Of a stretch of 64,000 bases of DNA, positions 34,976-47,053 are shown one piece after another. The notes below the pieces were generated by a model that was not told where the DNA came from, made no database searches, and worked only from the letters and a program-made list of their open reading frames with translations. This stretch comes from Adiantum capillus-veneris (taxonomy: Eukaryota > Streptophyta > Polypodiopsida > Polypodiales > Pteridaceae). The translations under genes were made by a program, and so were the position numbers. The DNA is taken from NCBI GenBank assembly GCA_014529385.2, contig CM043952.1:64878370-64942369 (forward strand), in the 5' to 3' direction. Numbering within the stretch: position 1 is the first letter of the stretch; each line of letters opens with the position of its first letter.

Positions 34976-36134
34976 TTCTAAAAAGGATGATAGGTAGGTA
35001 GGTTAGGGGTCTGGATTGTGTTTTGAGTTTGTTTTCTAGGAGTTTTAATTTTTTCACATTGACATGCCTCCTAGGGGTATAGTGCCTTGTTGTTTGATAT
35101 TGTTATGTAGGACTTATATGGATTTCCATCCACATGGCTGAGGACATATTTTTTGACAAAATGAGCAACTCCATACCTCCAGGTGTACTACTTTCCATGA
35201 TTCATGCTTGTGGATATGTATAATTGTTAATTGTGGTTTTTCATGGTTTGTTTGAGTGCAATATTATGTTTGTTATCTGCCATTATAGATGTATAAATTT
35301 GTCTTTGCTTAAGTTGATTGAACTAGAGTTTAATCTTATAGATGAGCTTTGAGATTAGGAGACCGTGACTTTAGGTTAACTCATTTACTTGACCACTAGT
35401 CCTAGTTGATAAAATTATCCGCATGTTTGAGACCTTCGGAATGTTTTAGGCATAGAGAAGCTTGCTCACTTAAACAACAAAAGACACTAGTGAGAATACC
35501 AAGGAAATAGAAGCAAAAAACATAAGTGCCACAAATGAAAAATCTTACGCTGGAAGAGAAAACCTGGCTTGATTTGGTACTCCACTCGCATGTATGTCTA
35601 TAGTACTAGAGCCCTAGAGGTTCCCACTGTGGGCACTTTTCCTTGAGAAGCAAAAAGCCCCATACATATAAAATAAGCACACACATCAAATGATTGTGAA
35701 GCAAAGTAAAAGAAAAAAAAATGACATTTAAAAGACTTCCACCGAGCTTACAGTTAAAATTTCAAGCTTTTGTTTGGAGTTGTGAGAGCTAGTTGGCTAA
35801 TCAAAGCTGAAAAGCACAATCAGGGAATCTTGCATTTAGATAATCTTCTTAGCTTAGCTAGTACTAGAGTAGTTGTTTTAACCTTAGTCATAGCTAACTA
35901 ATTGATAAACTCACCCATAAGCCCAAAACTCTTGATTAATTAATTTCATCAAAGTCCAATTATTTGTCCTTAATGGAAGTCTAGCATTTCATAAATCTTG
36001 CATACTCATTTCCACATGTACTTTACATTCCTCTCATGATTTATTGCTTTGCGTTGCAGATTCAAATCTAGATGATCTACAACATGGACAAAACAGGCTT
36101 TCTCTCACTAGCTTCTGAGGGTAGAATCTACATC
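34976..36134 (+). other. 3' untranslated region of the Tat/Athila-like element
   Basis: AT-rich, no ORF, lying between the last ORF and the polypurine tract. Confidence 0.45.
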
Positions 36135-36147
36135 AGGAAGGGGGGCA
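36135..36147 (+). other. Polypurine tract
   Basis: AGGAAGGGGGGCA directly before the LTR start TGTTACACC. Confidence 0.75.
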
Positions 36148-36487
36148 TGTTACACCAAGCGATCACCACCACCAAGAGACCACCTTTTATGTAGCCATGG
36201 GCCGGGCTTGTCGGACCCACTAGTAGTGTATTATGTTATTGGCCGGACTTGTCAGTCAGGTATGAATGGTTAATAGTGATCGCCGATGAGAGGTGCACTC
36301 TGAAACTGGAACCTATAATGTTTGGGTAAGATTGGCTAAGTGTGGGCGCCCAAATGTGAACAGGCAAGCCCATATAAAAGTCAATCTAAACCTAAAATTT
36401 CACATTCTCTCATTTGCGCAATGCAAGCAGAGTGCTCTTGCTCCATCTCCTTCTCCGTCTCCTTTGTGTACTAGTGTGTATGTGTGC

Positions 36488-36578
<91 letters not shown>

Positions 36579-36821
36579 GTAGTCGAGCATTGCAGCGGCA
36601 CGACATCGGCGAGGCGGTTGAGTGCGGCGTAGTAGCGGCTCCCTCTTCTTCACGGCGAGGAATCCTCCACAACACCAAGCGTAGAGTGGTGAGTGACACA
36701 CAATCGTCATCTTTGAGCTTATTGGTTTAGGCTAGTTGCGTTCTTGGAGCCATTTGTGGCTTTCACACATTGTTAGGCAAGGCCCTTGCTTCGATACGTA
36801 CACCAGAAGCCCACAAAGACA
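36148..36821 (+). repeat. Tat/Athila-type LTR B
   Basis: About 674 bp from TGTTACACC. TATA-like CATATAAAAG at 36371-36380; GT (36489-36540) and GA (36541-36576) microsatellites. It is an inverted, diverged copy of LTR A. The right end is placed near 36821 by comparison with LTR A and is uncertain by several bases. Confidence 0.75.
36489..36576. repeat. (GT)n(GA)n compound microsatellite
   Basis: About 26 GT units followed by about 18 GA units inside LTR B; reverse complement of the repeat in LTR A. Confidence 0.95.
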
Positions 36822-36825
36822 CTCC

Positions 36826-36845
36826 TTTTTGGTACCACCTATACA
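36826..36845 (+). other. Degenerate primer binding site after LTR B
   Basis: TTTTTGGTACCACC followed soon by ATGCCAT corresponds to TTTTTGGTGCCGTT and AATGCCAT after LTR A. So LTR B has a primer-site-like sequence downstream as well as a PPT upstream. Confidence 0.5.
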
Positions 36846-37078
36846 TGCCATCACCCTGATGGGTTTGTAGTGAAAGCATTAAAACTAGCAAAATCAAGAG
36901 CCTAGAGGTCCTAAGAATAATAGAAAATTCAAATGAAAATTCCTTTACAAATATTGGACTTATTGCTACCTTTGGGGATTTTGTAAGGCTAGAGTGGGAA
37001 CTACCTCTCCAACTATATTAGCAACACTTACACTTTGTCATGACAAGGTGAAGATGGTACACCAATCCCAATCATGTA

Positions 37079-37607
37079 GTGGCAAATATTATAACCCATC
37101 AATTCTCTACATGTTCTAGGAAGCAAGTGAACTTTTTAAAATGCATACATGAGAGCCTCAAAAAAATTCCAAATTGGAAGGGAGACAATGTCAGCCAGAT
37201 TGGGGGAGGAGAATCCTTGACATGGATTTCATATCATGCATTAGGCATGTCCAATAGCCTACATCCAACCCATGAGGAAATGTTTTGGCTCCATCCAAAT
37301 GATGAGGAGCAAAGAAGTCCCAATTGCCAAAAACCAAGTTGGCTAGAGATCTACAAATTATTAAATTATTTTTTCCACAAATGAAAATATGGAGCAAGAG
37401 AGTGACAGAGATGATGATACCAATGATGATGAGGAAAAAGGAGATGCAACATTGCAAGCTAGACTTGAAAGATATACAATGAAGAAGATGGACATTGCAC
37501 AAATGATTAGCTATTGCAACAAATTGAGAAGAGAAAAAGATCCACTATGGATCATTAGAGCCAGAATTAAAGAAGAAGAGGAAACATGGCTCAAAGTTAA
37601 AGAATAA
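37079..37607 (+). pseudogene. Unrecognised ORFs after LTR B, possibly gag remnants
   Basis: 37079-37384 contains LTWISYHALGMSNSLHPTHE. 37389-37607 begins MEQESDRDDDTNDDEEKGD and has a Lys/Glu-rich helix (IRARIKEEEETWLKVKE). Coding-like sequence with stops goes on toward 38000. If LTR B is a 5' LTR, this is where gag would lie, but I recognise no gag motif. Confidence 0.35.
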
Positions 37608-38779
37608 CAAATATTCAAATGAAAGGAAGAAGCTAGTAGGAAGGTGGAAGATGAACACCATCACAAAAACATACCAATACCATCTCCTCATTGACCACAC
37701 TCTCCTCCTCAAAAACAAGGTGGAAACTAGGACAAAGATCATGAGAAGAACCATATGAAGGAAATGGGGCAAACTGAGAATTTTGGAGTGAGCAAGGGAG
37801 AACCATTTCTCAGCTTACACAATTAAAGGTGCAATGTCATCATACAAGCCATTATTTCCACCAACACAATAGTTTAGGCCCTTCTTTCTACAACCCATGA
37901 AATTTAGGCTTTTTGTTGTTCCAGTATGGGATATCAAATTTCAAGCAGCAAGGGTGCGATCTATCATAGATTATATTTCCTTCTTCAAAGAGAATACATA
38001 CTTGCTCATGTTAAAAAATGAATTGGATCATTAGAGGATAAGCTACTACAAGACAGTGTGAAGTCCATTGAACAATAGAAGCTTGCCATAGCGAAAGCTA
38101 TTGAAGTTAATAGATTATAGAAATAAGTAAAAGAAATTACAAAGGATATTCATAAGAAGAATGCAAGTATGGCTATCTAAGATACGGAAAATGCAAAATT
38201 GTTACCTATCATCGATATGCTCATGACACAAATCATTAGGGGATTTTTGGGGTCTCTTTTGGGCCATCTAAGAATATCTAGCTCAGCCAAACGCTTAAAT
38301 AAAATGTCTTTTAAAGAAATATTTTGATATAAATCAAAATTAGGCAAAGGAACATTTGTAAATCAGAATATATCTTAGGACGTGTATCTTTGTGAGAGTT
38401 TGTGCCAAAATAATAACGATCTATATCTTGTCATGATTACTTCAAGCTTCATGGCAGTAAAAATACTTTTATGCGGCAAAAGATTAAACTGGTGGCAAAT
38501 AAAAAGTTAAACTTTAGCTTTTATAGCAATTTGGTTGCCAAATCTCATCTCCCTTCTCTATTCGTAGAATGGAGAACTTTCTCAGGGTGTTTCATCTAGT
38601 TTCAACACAAACATAAATACAACATTCATATTGAAATAGATGAAGAATACGAGCCTTTACAAAAAAGAAACAGAGCCCATAATCTCACATCTAATCGAAA
38701 ACACACTTGAGATGTTTGGGTCATTGAAATTTAGATTTACGGTGTGATGGAAGTATATATCCAATAGATCCTTGCACAT
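37608..38779. other. No clear gene; left flank of the LINE insertion
   Basis: Short open stretches (KFQAARVRSIIDYISFFK near 37935) but no recognised domain. Because the LINE has an exact target duplication, bases before 38780 were once continuous with 46052 onward and may hold the 5' part of gene X. Confidence 0.4.
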
Positions 38780-38795
38780 TTTCAACTCCTAATTT
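38780..38795. repeat. LINE target-site duplication, left copy
   Basis: TTTCAACTCCTAATTT, identical to 46036-46051. Confidence 0.9.
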
Positions 38796-39299
38796 TTTTT
38801 ATTTTTGAGAAAAAAGATCCTTCTATTAGTTACTAAAACTGCCCATAGGGCTACAACCACCTCTTCAAGAGAGGGCTACAACAACGATGGTGGGAGACTC
38901 TCCCATGAAAAAACCAGCATATGTACAATGGGGCTAAATCAAGAAATGGGGGGAGGGAAAAGCCACACAGGTGGTCGGTAATGCCATCGGAGTACACCCT
39001 AGACCATGGTGTAGAAAGGCCCACGATGCCAGAGTCGAAGGAAAGCCTCTCTGCGCTCCCGCATGCGGTCGGAGCTGCCTTGTAGTCCCTCGAGCTGTCC
39101 TCTGAGAGAGTGGATCAGCTCTAGCCTGAAATCGCGAGCAGTCTCTGCTGGTGGCACGGGGCGAGCCTCAAAGATGCGAAAGCAATGGGCCCGCCAGATG
39201 AACCAAAGTGTCAGGCCATTGATGAGCTCCCAACACTCCTCTCTCTCACTGCACCACTCATGTGGAGTAAGCTCTATAGCAGGCTAGAGTGTAGGTCGC

Positions 39300-39620
39300 C
39301 TCTCCTGCATCACTATCATCATGTTGGTGGAAGATAGCTCAAACTAAAGTGTCGGGCCTGAGAGGGTGGACCAAGCCGCTTCTCCCCAAGTGTAATGTCA
39401 AGCCGTGGAGAGAGCAGGCATCAACCGCAGAACTTGTAGCCAAACCTACTGGGCCGAGGGACAGTCCAAAGATAGTGACACTGACTCTCCACAAGGTGGT
39501 CACAATTTTCACATGCAGCTGAGAGACCACTATGCACTAGCCAGCTCCCAACTACTGTAGCTCTGTGTGCGACCAGCCACACTGAAACAAGGTGACTCAT
39601 CTCGGCTGTCTAGAGTCCCA
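39300..39620 (-). pseudogene. LINE zf-RVT domain
   Basis: Minus-strand reading WLVHSGLSAACENCDHLVES then QCHYLWTVPRPSRFGYKF fits the Cys/His zinc-binding zf-RVT region that ends many plant L1 ORF2 proteins. Stops follow. Confidence 0.6.
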
Positions 39621-40979
39621 CAACCTCTCCCAAAATGCTGCCAAGAACTCAGCACCCTCCTCCTACCAATGAGGTGTTGTAGCGGGGAGGGCCTCTCTTT
39701 GTGCTGCTAGTCTATGGCGTCCCAGTCAAACACTGTACTGAAAGACCATGCCATGATACACATTTGTATGGATTAGACACTGCCACACATACATAAGTGG
39801 TAAGACCTCCTAAAAAACATCCTCCATAGCCCGCTACCCCCAAAACTGGTATCATTATTTTTTCACTTATTGCCATAAGGTTAGGAAGTGAATGACAGTT
39901 TCTCTTCTTTCATTACGTCAATGTCAATGTGGGGAAAAGGCCTAACATCTACAATTCACTATTAGAGTAGTCGAAGGAAAAAACAAACCCAACAAAAAAT
40001 TAATGTTACTTGTTTGTTTGTGAAGTCAATAATTAGGCAACAATAAAGTAAGAGCCGTAGCTATGAGTGCCACAGATGGTTCAATGAGAGGTATGGGCAA
40101 TGTTGATACAAGTAGAGGGAATGATTCCCACACTCCTTGGCAAATGTATGGCTCACATGTAAAGGGGCTTTCCTAAAACTGAGGAGGTGTTCATGCAAAA
40201 GAATGCCTCTGTGGTTTTAGGAAACAAAAGTTGTGCTTCACATGTAAAGGGGCTTTTCAAATTGGGCCCCTCCATAGCCACTCACCAGGATCCCACTGTA
40301 CTCATGCTAGTGGACAACACTCCCAAGCCCACAGCCTCCAGTGTCCAATCTTAAGAGCTGTTGGGTCAGGGTCTATGACACAAGTCCCCCCACAGATGCC
40401 CACTACTCGGATCCTCTGAAAACAGCACTCTGCTACCTACGGGGCCTCTAGTGCAACTCGCTGAAGGCGTCCCCCACCCTGAAGCTCGAAGAAGAGGGCT
40501 GGGATAGTCTCTGAGCAGGCCCTGACTGAGATGAGAACCTCCAGTCGTGTAAAGGCTCCCATCCATCGGGGTGCTACTAGCTCGAGAGGCATGAGCCACT
40601 CTGCTGGAGCTCACTCTGAGATGTCCTGGCACATGCTCTACACCCCTCTCATGCCCTGTAGTAGCTAGAGACCCTGCACCTCCGCTGACAAACCTGTGAA
40701 CTCTAGCTAGTCACCTAAAGAGCGTGTTGGACCTGTTGCCATGGGACCCCAGGAAACATGAGGCCGACTACCAACCAAGTGGCCTCTCTGAGTGCTGACC
40801 ATGGGGTTCTAGACGAGGGGCTGTCGTAGGTGCTCCTCCGTGCACGTAGGCTGTCTCTGCTCCACGCCACGCCGCAAGTGCTCCCAAGATCTAAGCAAAC
40901 TCACAGTGAAGCGTCCTCCAGTCTCCTGCTCAAACCAACTCTACGCATCTCTGTAAAGATCCATCTAGTCGAAGGTTGC

Positions 40980-42440
40980 CAAGGCCTCCTCCCTAAGGCA
41001 CCCTAGCACGAAGCCGCTGTATCAAGAACTCCTTCCAGGGCTCCTTACCTGGAAAAAGTCCTTTGACGATGAACTTCCTGAGAAGGGCTCTGCTCTTTTG
41101 TGCTGTACCAATGATCCCAAGCCCTCCCTGTGAACAAGGAAGAGTGATGACCTGCCAAGCCACCTTGGCTCAGGCTATCTCAGTGTCACGTCCTGACCAA
41201 AGGAATTTCCTGATCAGCCTCTCTACCTGGTTGATACAAGAACTCGAGAAGATCCAGAAGGAAGTGATGTACCACATAGTCACCAACAACACCTGGTTGG
41301 AAACTACCACTCTGCCAGCCAAAGAAAGTCGTGTTGAGATCCAATGTAACAACTTTCTCCTGATAGACATGAGAAGGGGAGCAATCTGCTGCTCGAAGAC
41401 AAGTCCAAACCAACCTAACAGCCCAAGTACCGAATTGAAGTCCTTGGGGAAATCCACCTAAAACCCTCTCCTGGCATCCAATCTGGCACAGGAGCACTAC
41501 CAACCGAGAAATCCACTGTCTTTCTCCAGTTGATCAGTGCGCCCGATGCACAACAGAAGGTCTCTAGAGCCTGCTCACACCTGTGAAGGTTGGCCTCCTG
41601 GCCTCCTGGCCATCTAAGTACAAGGCTGAGTCATCGGCAAACTCAGCATCCAGTAGCTCATCTCCCCGAATAGGGAGTGCTAATCCCCGTAGACCAACGT
41701 GATGCAACACCAAAAACCTGCTCATTGCCTCCACATAGAACAGAAAGAGGAAGGGGGCAAGAGGACATCCCCGTCTGACCGAGCATGTAATCATGAAGCG
41801 ATCACCTCTACCTCCTGCCAAGAGTACCTGACTATGAGCATGTCTGTACAAAGCTGACACCCCTCTGATCCAAGCATCTGAGAAGCCCGTCCTACATAGA
41901 GTGCCCTCTAGAAAGTCCCAGTCAACTCTCTTGTATGCCTTCTCAAAATCAAGAAGAAAAATCACGAGGTCCTCACCATGGAACCATGATAGGGCAGAAG
42001 CCTCCCAAAAAGTAAAGATGTTGTCAAGGATACTGTGTTCCTTGACAAAACCTGTCTGAGTCCCATGTATAAGTCTCTCTAGAAGTGGCTGAATCCTCAA
42101 ACTCAGAGCCTTGGCAAAAATTTTGTAGGCTGAGTTGAGGATGGTGATGGGGCACCACTGTTGAATCTCATCCAAGGAGCCACCCTTCTTGGGAATGAGG
42201 TAGATCGGGCCCTCACTCATGCTGTTAGGCATCACTCTAGTGTGCAAAATGTACTGAAAAGAACTGTAGAGATCTGGGCCAAGCAGGTCCTAGTACTCCA
42301 AGAAAAAACTCGGAGTCAACCCATCCTCACCTAAACAGCTACCACAGGGGAGGGCCCTAAGAGCCGTGTGCAGCTCCTCAAGCTGAAGTGGCAGCTCAAG
42401 CCTCTGACGCATCTCCTCAGTCACAAGACAAGGCATCTGT
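40980..42440 (-). pseudogene. LINE reverse transcriptase (ORF2)
   Basis: Main open piece 42247-41564: GPIYLIPKKGGSLDEIQQW, PITILNSAYKIFAKALSLRI, TQTGFVKEHSILDNIFTFWE, FLLDFEKAYKRVDWDFLEG, and the catalytic AEFADDSALYLDG. After a frame change, 41457-41170 reads LLHWISTRLSLAGRVVVSNQ and RLIRKFLWSGRDTEIA, typical of the region after the plant L1 RT. RT copies LINE RNA at the nicked target. Frame changes and stops inactivate it. Confidence 0.9.
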
Positions 42441-42630
42441 GCCCAAACCTACTCCCTGCATGCATCCTGATGCTCTGACTGGGACTCTGCAGACAGTAAC
42501 TCACGATAAAAGTCAGTAGCAACTCCATGCATATCCTTGAGCTCAGAAGCAAATGACCTGTCGAGCCTCCTCAACTGACTGACCTTGGCATGCGAGTGTT
42601 GAGGTCCCACTGCCTCAAAGAAAGCACCAG

Positions 42631-43716
42631 TCACTTTGTCGCCCACCTAGGTCCACTGAGATGCCTGTCGGTGAAAAGCAAACTCATGTCGAGCCTGTTG
42701 TAACTGCTCCTCCAACCAAGGACTGTCTGGCTGCTGCTCCTACATCCTCTATAACAAAGCAATGCCCCGTCTGAGACGCTGCTCCGCCTCTCTCGCAGCA
42801 GCTCGGTGAGCCAAAGACTCCTGGAGAACAAAAGGCTAATTTGAGCTAGGCATGAGGCCACTCTGTCAGCAAGAGAGTCCTGCCTGTCCAAGTCCTCTGT
42901 CCAGAGAGCCTCTACCCTCTCTCTGAGTGCTGAGTCCAACAAGACCCTCTCTGGGATGCGAAGTATCGTGCTCCCACTCCTCTGCCTGTCTACTATTGTG
43001 AGGATCACTGGTGCATGGTCCGCGAAGGAGGTCCCTGCCAGGATGCCCACTGTCCCTCCCAAGTCATTGAAGTGGTCACTAGTGTAGAAGAGATCTATCC
43101 GTGATAGATTCACTTCTCCCACTCTGCGGTCCGATTGAGAGAAGGAAAGGCTGTTTGGGGGCCTCACAAAACCATAGTGCTGCCAAACATCTGAGACCCT
43201 CAAAGTCATACAAAACCTCTCCCAAGCTGCCAACTCAACTCCATGCACAGTAGCATGGCTACCACCAATCCTGTCAGAAGGATCCTCTAGCATGTTGAAG
43301 GCCCCTGCTACGCACCAATGTTCTGCCTGCGACAAAGACTCAACTATCTATGACCAAAACTCTGCCCAAGCACTCGCCACATTGGGTGCATAGATGTTCA
43401 GGAAACCCACTAGGCCACCTTGAACCTGCATAGTAATCCAATGAGCCCTGCCTGGCACAATAATCCCTCTGTCCACAATGGCCTGCTACGAAAGAGTCCG
43501 CAATAGTCATACATACCCCACCCTGGATGCCTCCAGGTCCAAAAGCAACTGACCAAAAAGTATCATATCATCCACGCAAGAGCTAACCACAACGTCTAAT
43601 GCGGCTCTCACACAGATGGTGCTCTTGAAGCACAAGGAGATCAATCTCTCCTCCCACACAGCAACGCTGAAGCTCCTGATGTAGTCGGCCCTGCTGACGC
43701 TGAAACTGGGGCCCAC
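42631..43716 (-). pseudogene. LINE endonuclease (APE type)
   Basis: Best piece 43335-42631: CVAGAFNMLEDPSDRIGG (usually GDFN, here GAFN), VNLSRIDLFYTSDHF and GTSFADHAPVILTI, the C-terminal Asp-His motif of the AP-endonuclease fold. The N-terminal part (43716-43340) is broken by stops. The Asp-to-Ala change in the GDFN motif would itself impair catalysis. This domain nicks the target DNA. Confidence 0.85.
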
Positions 43717-43799
43717 CTAGTCCCTGCACGTTCCATGAGACGATCCTCATGGGGAGCGAGAGAGAACAGATGCTGTCACATCAGCTAGACGGGATATCT

Positions 43800-45650
43800 T
43801 CAAGGCTGGCTTGGATGGGGAGTAATCCGCATCCAAGCGTCCTCTAGATAGGCGTGACTGCAACAAGTACCTGGTCCAAGCCCAAGTACAGCGAGTCGTA
43901 CATAAAGCAACCTCCTCTGTCCAGGAGTCCTCATGAATGTATACATAGGTGGCAAGCACTGTGTATTGGCAAAGAAGTAAACCACAATGTGTCTACATCC
44001 TGCTGAGTCTGGAGGTGTCACCAAAAACTTGGCCAATGGCCACAAAGTCTGAAGCATGTCTGTAACTCCTAGTTCTCCCATGTGGTGAGAGAACTCTAGG
44101 ACCTGTGTGTGTAACCATCCCAACACTGAGTCGAGATTCCACTCTGTCTGGTCTCTACCGCAGAGGGGGAAGAAGAAGCCAACTGCTGAGTCCAAGGCCT
44201 CTATCCCCCTAGCGGCAAGGAAAAGAACATGGATCCTGAAGCAAGCTGCCTCATGGTCTGCTGAGGGGTCGCCGAGAAAATGAGTGAAGCCGTAGTCGAA
44301 GAAGTCCCATCGGCGCCAGATCTCAATGCTCATCAAACCGCGAGGGAAAGCTGCAAGGGAAGATGTTTGTACCTGTAGAGGGGGCCGCAAGAAAGGCTGT
44401 CCCTCTCTCGCTAAGCGACTCGTGGCAAAGGCGCTGCCAAGAGATCTCCTAGCCGCAAGAGAAGGCCGACTGTGGAACTGAAGCAAAAGGGGGGGGAGAA
44501 GGAGCTGGGGGGAGCGGTGGAGAAGAGGGGCGGGAGGGGGCGACAGAGGTAGAGGGGCGGGGGGAAGAGGAGGCAGAATCAGGAGGCGGGGGGAGGATGA
44601 GGAAGAGGGAGGGAACTCTGGGGGGGGGGGAGGGGTTGTCGAGGGTGAAGCTGGGGTGGGTGCTAGAGTAGGGATCTCATCCTGCTCAAGAGGACCAAAA
44701 CGGTTCCCCGTGGGAACCCACTCCTGCTGAGTAGGCGCTTGAGGACCACTCTAAGTGCCAGGTTGATGTTGTGGCCCCTGTCATCGTCTACCATGAGCCT
44801 GCTGCCATCCCTCCTCCGCTGGAGCCCCAGGCTCAGAGGGTGGCTCTCCTTGTGTGCTTTGTGTCTAGTTGTGTCTACCGGCCAGCCTTTGCAGGCTGGG
44901 GCTGAGGCTGTGGTGTAGGTCGAGGCCTCCTCCGTGGACAGACCTTCGCACTGGTTCGGGAGGCCCGAATACTCCACATTTTGTCTAAACCAACCCCCTC
45001 ACCCGAGACAGAAGAATAACCTTCGGGAGCGTGTGAGTGTCTCTAACCAAAACGCGAACTGAGGGAATGTCAGTCGCCTTGGCAGCTACTAAGGCTACCG
45101 TGCGAGGTGTCTCCAAGACAGTCCCAATGGCTGAGCCCATCCTGGACAAAAGTGGTAAGTACTCCCTCTGCAAACCCAGAAAGCAGACAGAGATGGGGTC
45201 GTATGCCTCCTCTACTAGAACATCCGAAGCAGGGTCAAAACCATGTCTCCACTGTCAAAAGTGGGCACGTGCTGCTCGGATGGTCAATGGACTCATGGCG
45301 ATGACCTTGGACGCCATCTCGGAGGTCTCAAACTCAATCTAATAGTAACCTCGTCCGAGTATATGTACGTCCAAGATCTTGCCCACCTCTGCGAGAAGGC
45401 GGGCTTGGAGAAGGTCATGTAGCTCTCCTCTGCTAGGTCGGGTGCCGAGAATCTTGCAGATGACAGAAATCACCTGCAATCGCTCTACCTCTGCGGCTAG
45501 GCTTGCTTGCTCTGTTGGCGAAAGAGAAATTCGAATGATGGGCTCATCGGGGTTGGGCGAGGGGGCTTCAGACGAGTCCCTCTATGATGGAGCTAGAGCC
45601 TCCATCTGTGTCTACTGCTGTGGAGAAAGAACGGGCGGCGGGGACAATCT
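43800..45650 (-). pseudogene. LINE ORF1 (DUF4283-like RNA-binding protein)
   Basis: From about 45650 the minus strand reads VISVICKILGTRPSRGELHD, RGYYWIEFETSEMASKVIAM and WRHGFDPASDVLVEEAYDPI with VFL, as in the DUF4283 domain of plant L1 ORF1. A Pro/Ser-rich middle (44500-44980) is followed by a long open frame (44486-43800, GLMSIEIWRRWDFFDYGFTH) that I do not recognise. Stops and shifts interrupt it. ORF1 binds LINE RNA. Confidence 0.7.
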
Positions 45651-46035
45651 ATAAATGAGTGCGCCGAGCACTGTCCAAAAAAGTCAGTGCGGCACGAGCC
45701 AAATTGCAGGAAGCTTCGGGGAAAAATGTGGCACGACAGTATAGGAAGTGGGCGGGCAACACGAACGGGGGGTAGAGTGGGCGGGCAACGGGCGAGCGAC
45801 CAGGGACAACAGGGCGACAGATAGAGCGAACAGGGGCAGCGGGCGGGCAACGCGAACGGGGGGGCAGCAAGTGGGCAAGCAAGGACAGCGAGGGGGCAGC
45901 GGGGGCAGGGGGCAGCGCAAGGGCAGGAGGGGGGGGGAGGGGTAGCAATGGTGCAGCAAGGTGAGGCGAATAGCAGCAGCGAGCGCAGGACTTACAAGAA
46001 GGGTTCAAGATGTTTGTTGTTGAGGATAGATTGGA
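45651..46035 (-). other. GC-rich 5' region of the LINE
   Basis: Strongly G-rich on the plus strand with imperfect repeats of GGGCGGGCAACGCGAACGGG between 45745 and 45935. It precedes ORF1 and ends at the target duplication, so it is the likely promoter-bearing 5' UTR. Confidence 0.6.
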
Positions 46036-46051
46036 TTTCAACTCCTAATTT
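46036..46051. repeat. LINE target-site duplication, right copy
   Basis: TTTCAACTCCTAATTT, identical to 38780-38795. Confidence 0.9.
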
Positions 46052-47053
46052 AATATATCCTTCATCTCTTTTACAATTTGTTGGAGATGGAGCAAAGGGT
46101 CTTTATGGCTATTGTTGCCATTTATTGGAGACATCAAAGCAAGTTATTGTTTTAAATCAAAGGTTGATTGAAGAAAGCGCTATTTTGAATCAAAATCATC
46201 TCTTAAGAAATCAAAAAGTCAATTCCTTGACTGAGACTATCTCTGATCTAGAAAGAGATTTGAAAAACTCTTGTATTGAGAATACTCCTCTTAGCTTCAG
46301 AAAAAGATGTCGATTAGTTTTGAATATTGAAAAATTGAAAGCAGGGAGTGGTGGACTTAAAAGAAGAATTCGACCCATAAAGTAAGTTATAATTCTCTTG
46401 CATTATTCCTTTTAAAAGCTTGAACAAAATGTTTGAAAAGTTTCTTTTTTTTTCTTACATACCATGCTTCATGTCCTTTTTCCCACTTTGCAGAGATATG
46501 ATGCATCCTGAAAAAGAAAATATTGATCCAATCATGGCAAAGGACTCTTATTCTTCTTTGATCTCACCATCTATTGCTCAGGAGCTTATTGAATCTTCCA
46601 AATTCAAGAAGGTGAAACAAAATGTTATCCATGAGTTCATTAATGAAGCACATGTTAGTACTTCAATTTTCAAAAGGTCATTGATGATAGTGGTATAAGC
46701 AAAATGGGCTACACACAAATTTTTAAAGAAATGAAAGGCATACTCAAAAATAAGAAAATCTCTTCATCTATATTGCCTACCCCTGTTAGAATGAAAAAGT
46801 CAAGAAGAATGATCAACTTAAAAGTTGCAGATTTTTTGGGTCCTCCCCTACACATTGCAGGAGACTTTTTTGCAAACAAGAGAGTGGTGCACTTCAACAA
46901 GTTCAACAATATATTTCTCAATTTAGAGAATCTTCAACAACAAATGGTCCATTTCTATCTAATAACTCCGGAGGAAGTAGATAGAAAACTGATTTTTGTA
47001 TTCAAGCTTGATAAAGGTGAAATGTTGAAGCACAAAAAGACTGAGTTGGATGT
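46052..47053 (+). pseudogene. Gene X, 5' part (unknown family, transposase-like), cut by inversion
   Basis: Exon 1 (to 46381) reads FVGDGAKGLYGYCCHLLETS and a coiled-coil segment (LTETISDLERDLKNSC). A GT-AG intron, 46382-46493, joins in frame to KDMMHPEKENIDPIMAKD. A one-base frame change near 46678 leads to VIDDSGISKMGYTQIFKEMK, ILPTPVRMKKSRRMINLKVA, HFNKFNNIFLNLENLQQQMV and FKLDKGEMLKHKKTELDV at 47053. The reading continues exactly at 50610 on the minus strand. I have seen this kind of protein as an uncharacterised family in eukaryotes but cannot name it. Confidence 0.6.

Larger units (their letters stand above)
38796..46035 (-). mobile_element. L1-type LINE, full-length-like, inactive
   Basis: 7,240 bp flanked by the 16-bp duplication TTTCAACTCCTAATTT. 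The minus-strand 3' end is a T-rich run on the plus strand (a poly-A tail remnant) just after the left duplication. Order from the 5' end: GC-rich 5' region, ORF1 (DUF4283-like), endonuclease, reverse transcriptase, zf-RVT. The exact duplication and the 5' extension beyond ORF1 suggest a full-length insertion by target-primed reverse transcription. Multiple stops show it is old. Confidence 0.9.

Noticed and set aside
36293-36710. ORFs over the LTR B microsatellite
   Set aside because: Simple-repeat translation inside an LTR.
45037-45342. Plus-strand ORFs at the right end of the LINE
   Set aside because: The minus strand reads as DUF4283-like ORF1; these are shadows.
45745-45945. G-rich repeats as a separate satellite or telomere-like array
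   Set aside because: They lie inside the LINE 5' region bounded by the target duplication and do not match the plant telomere repeat.
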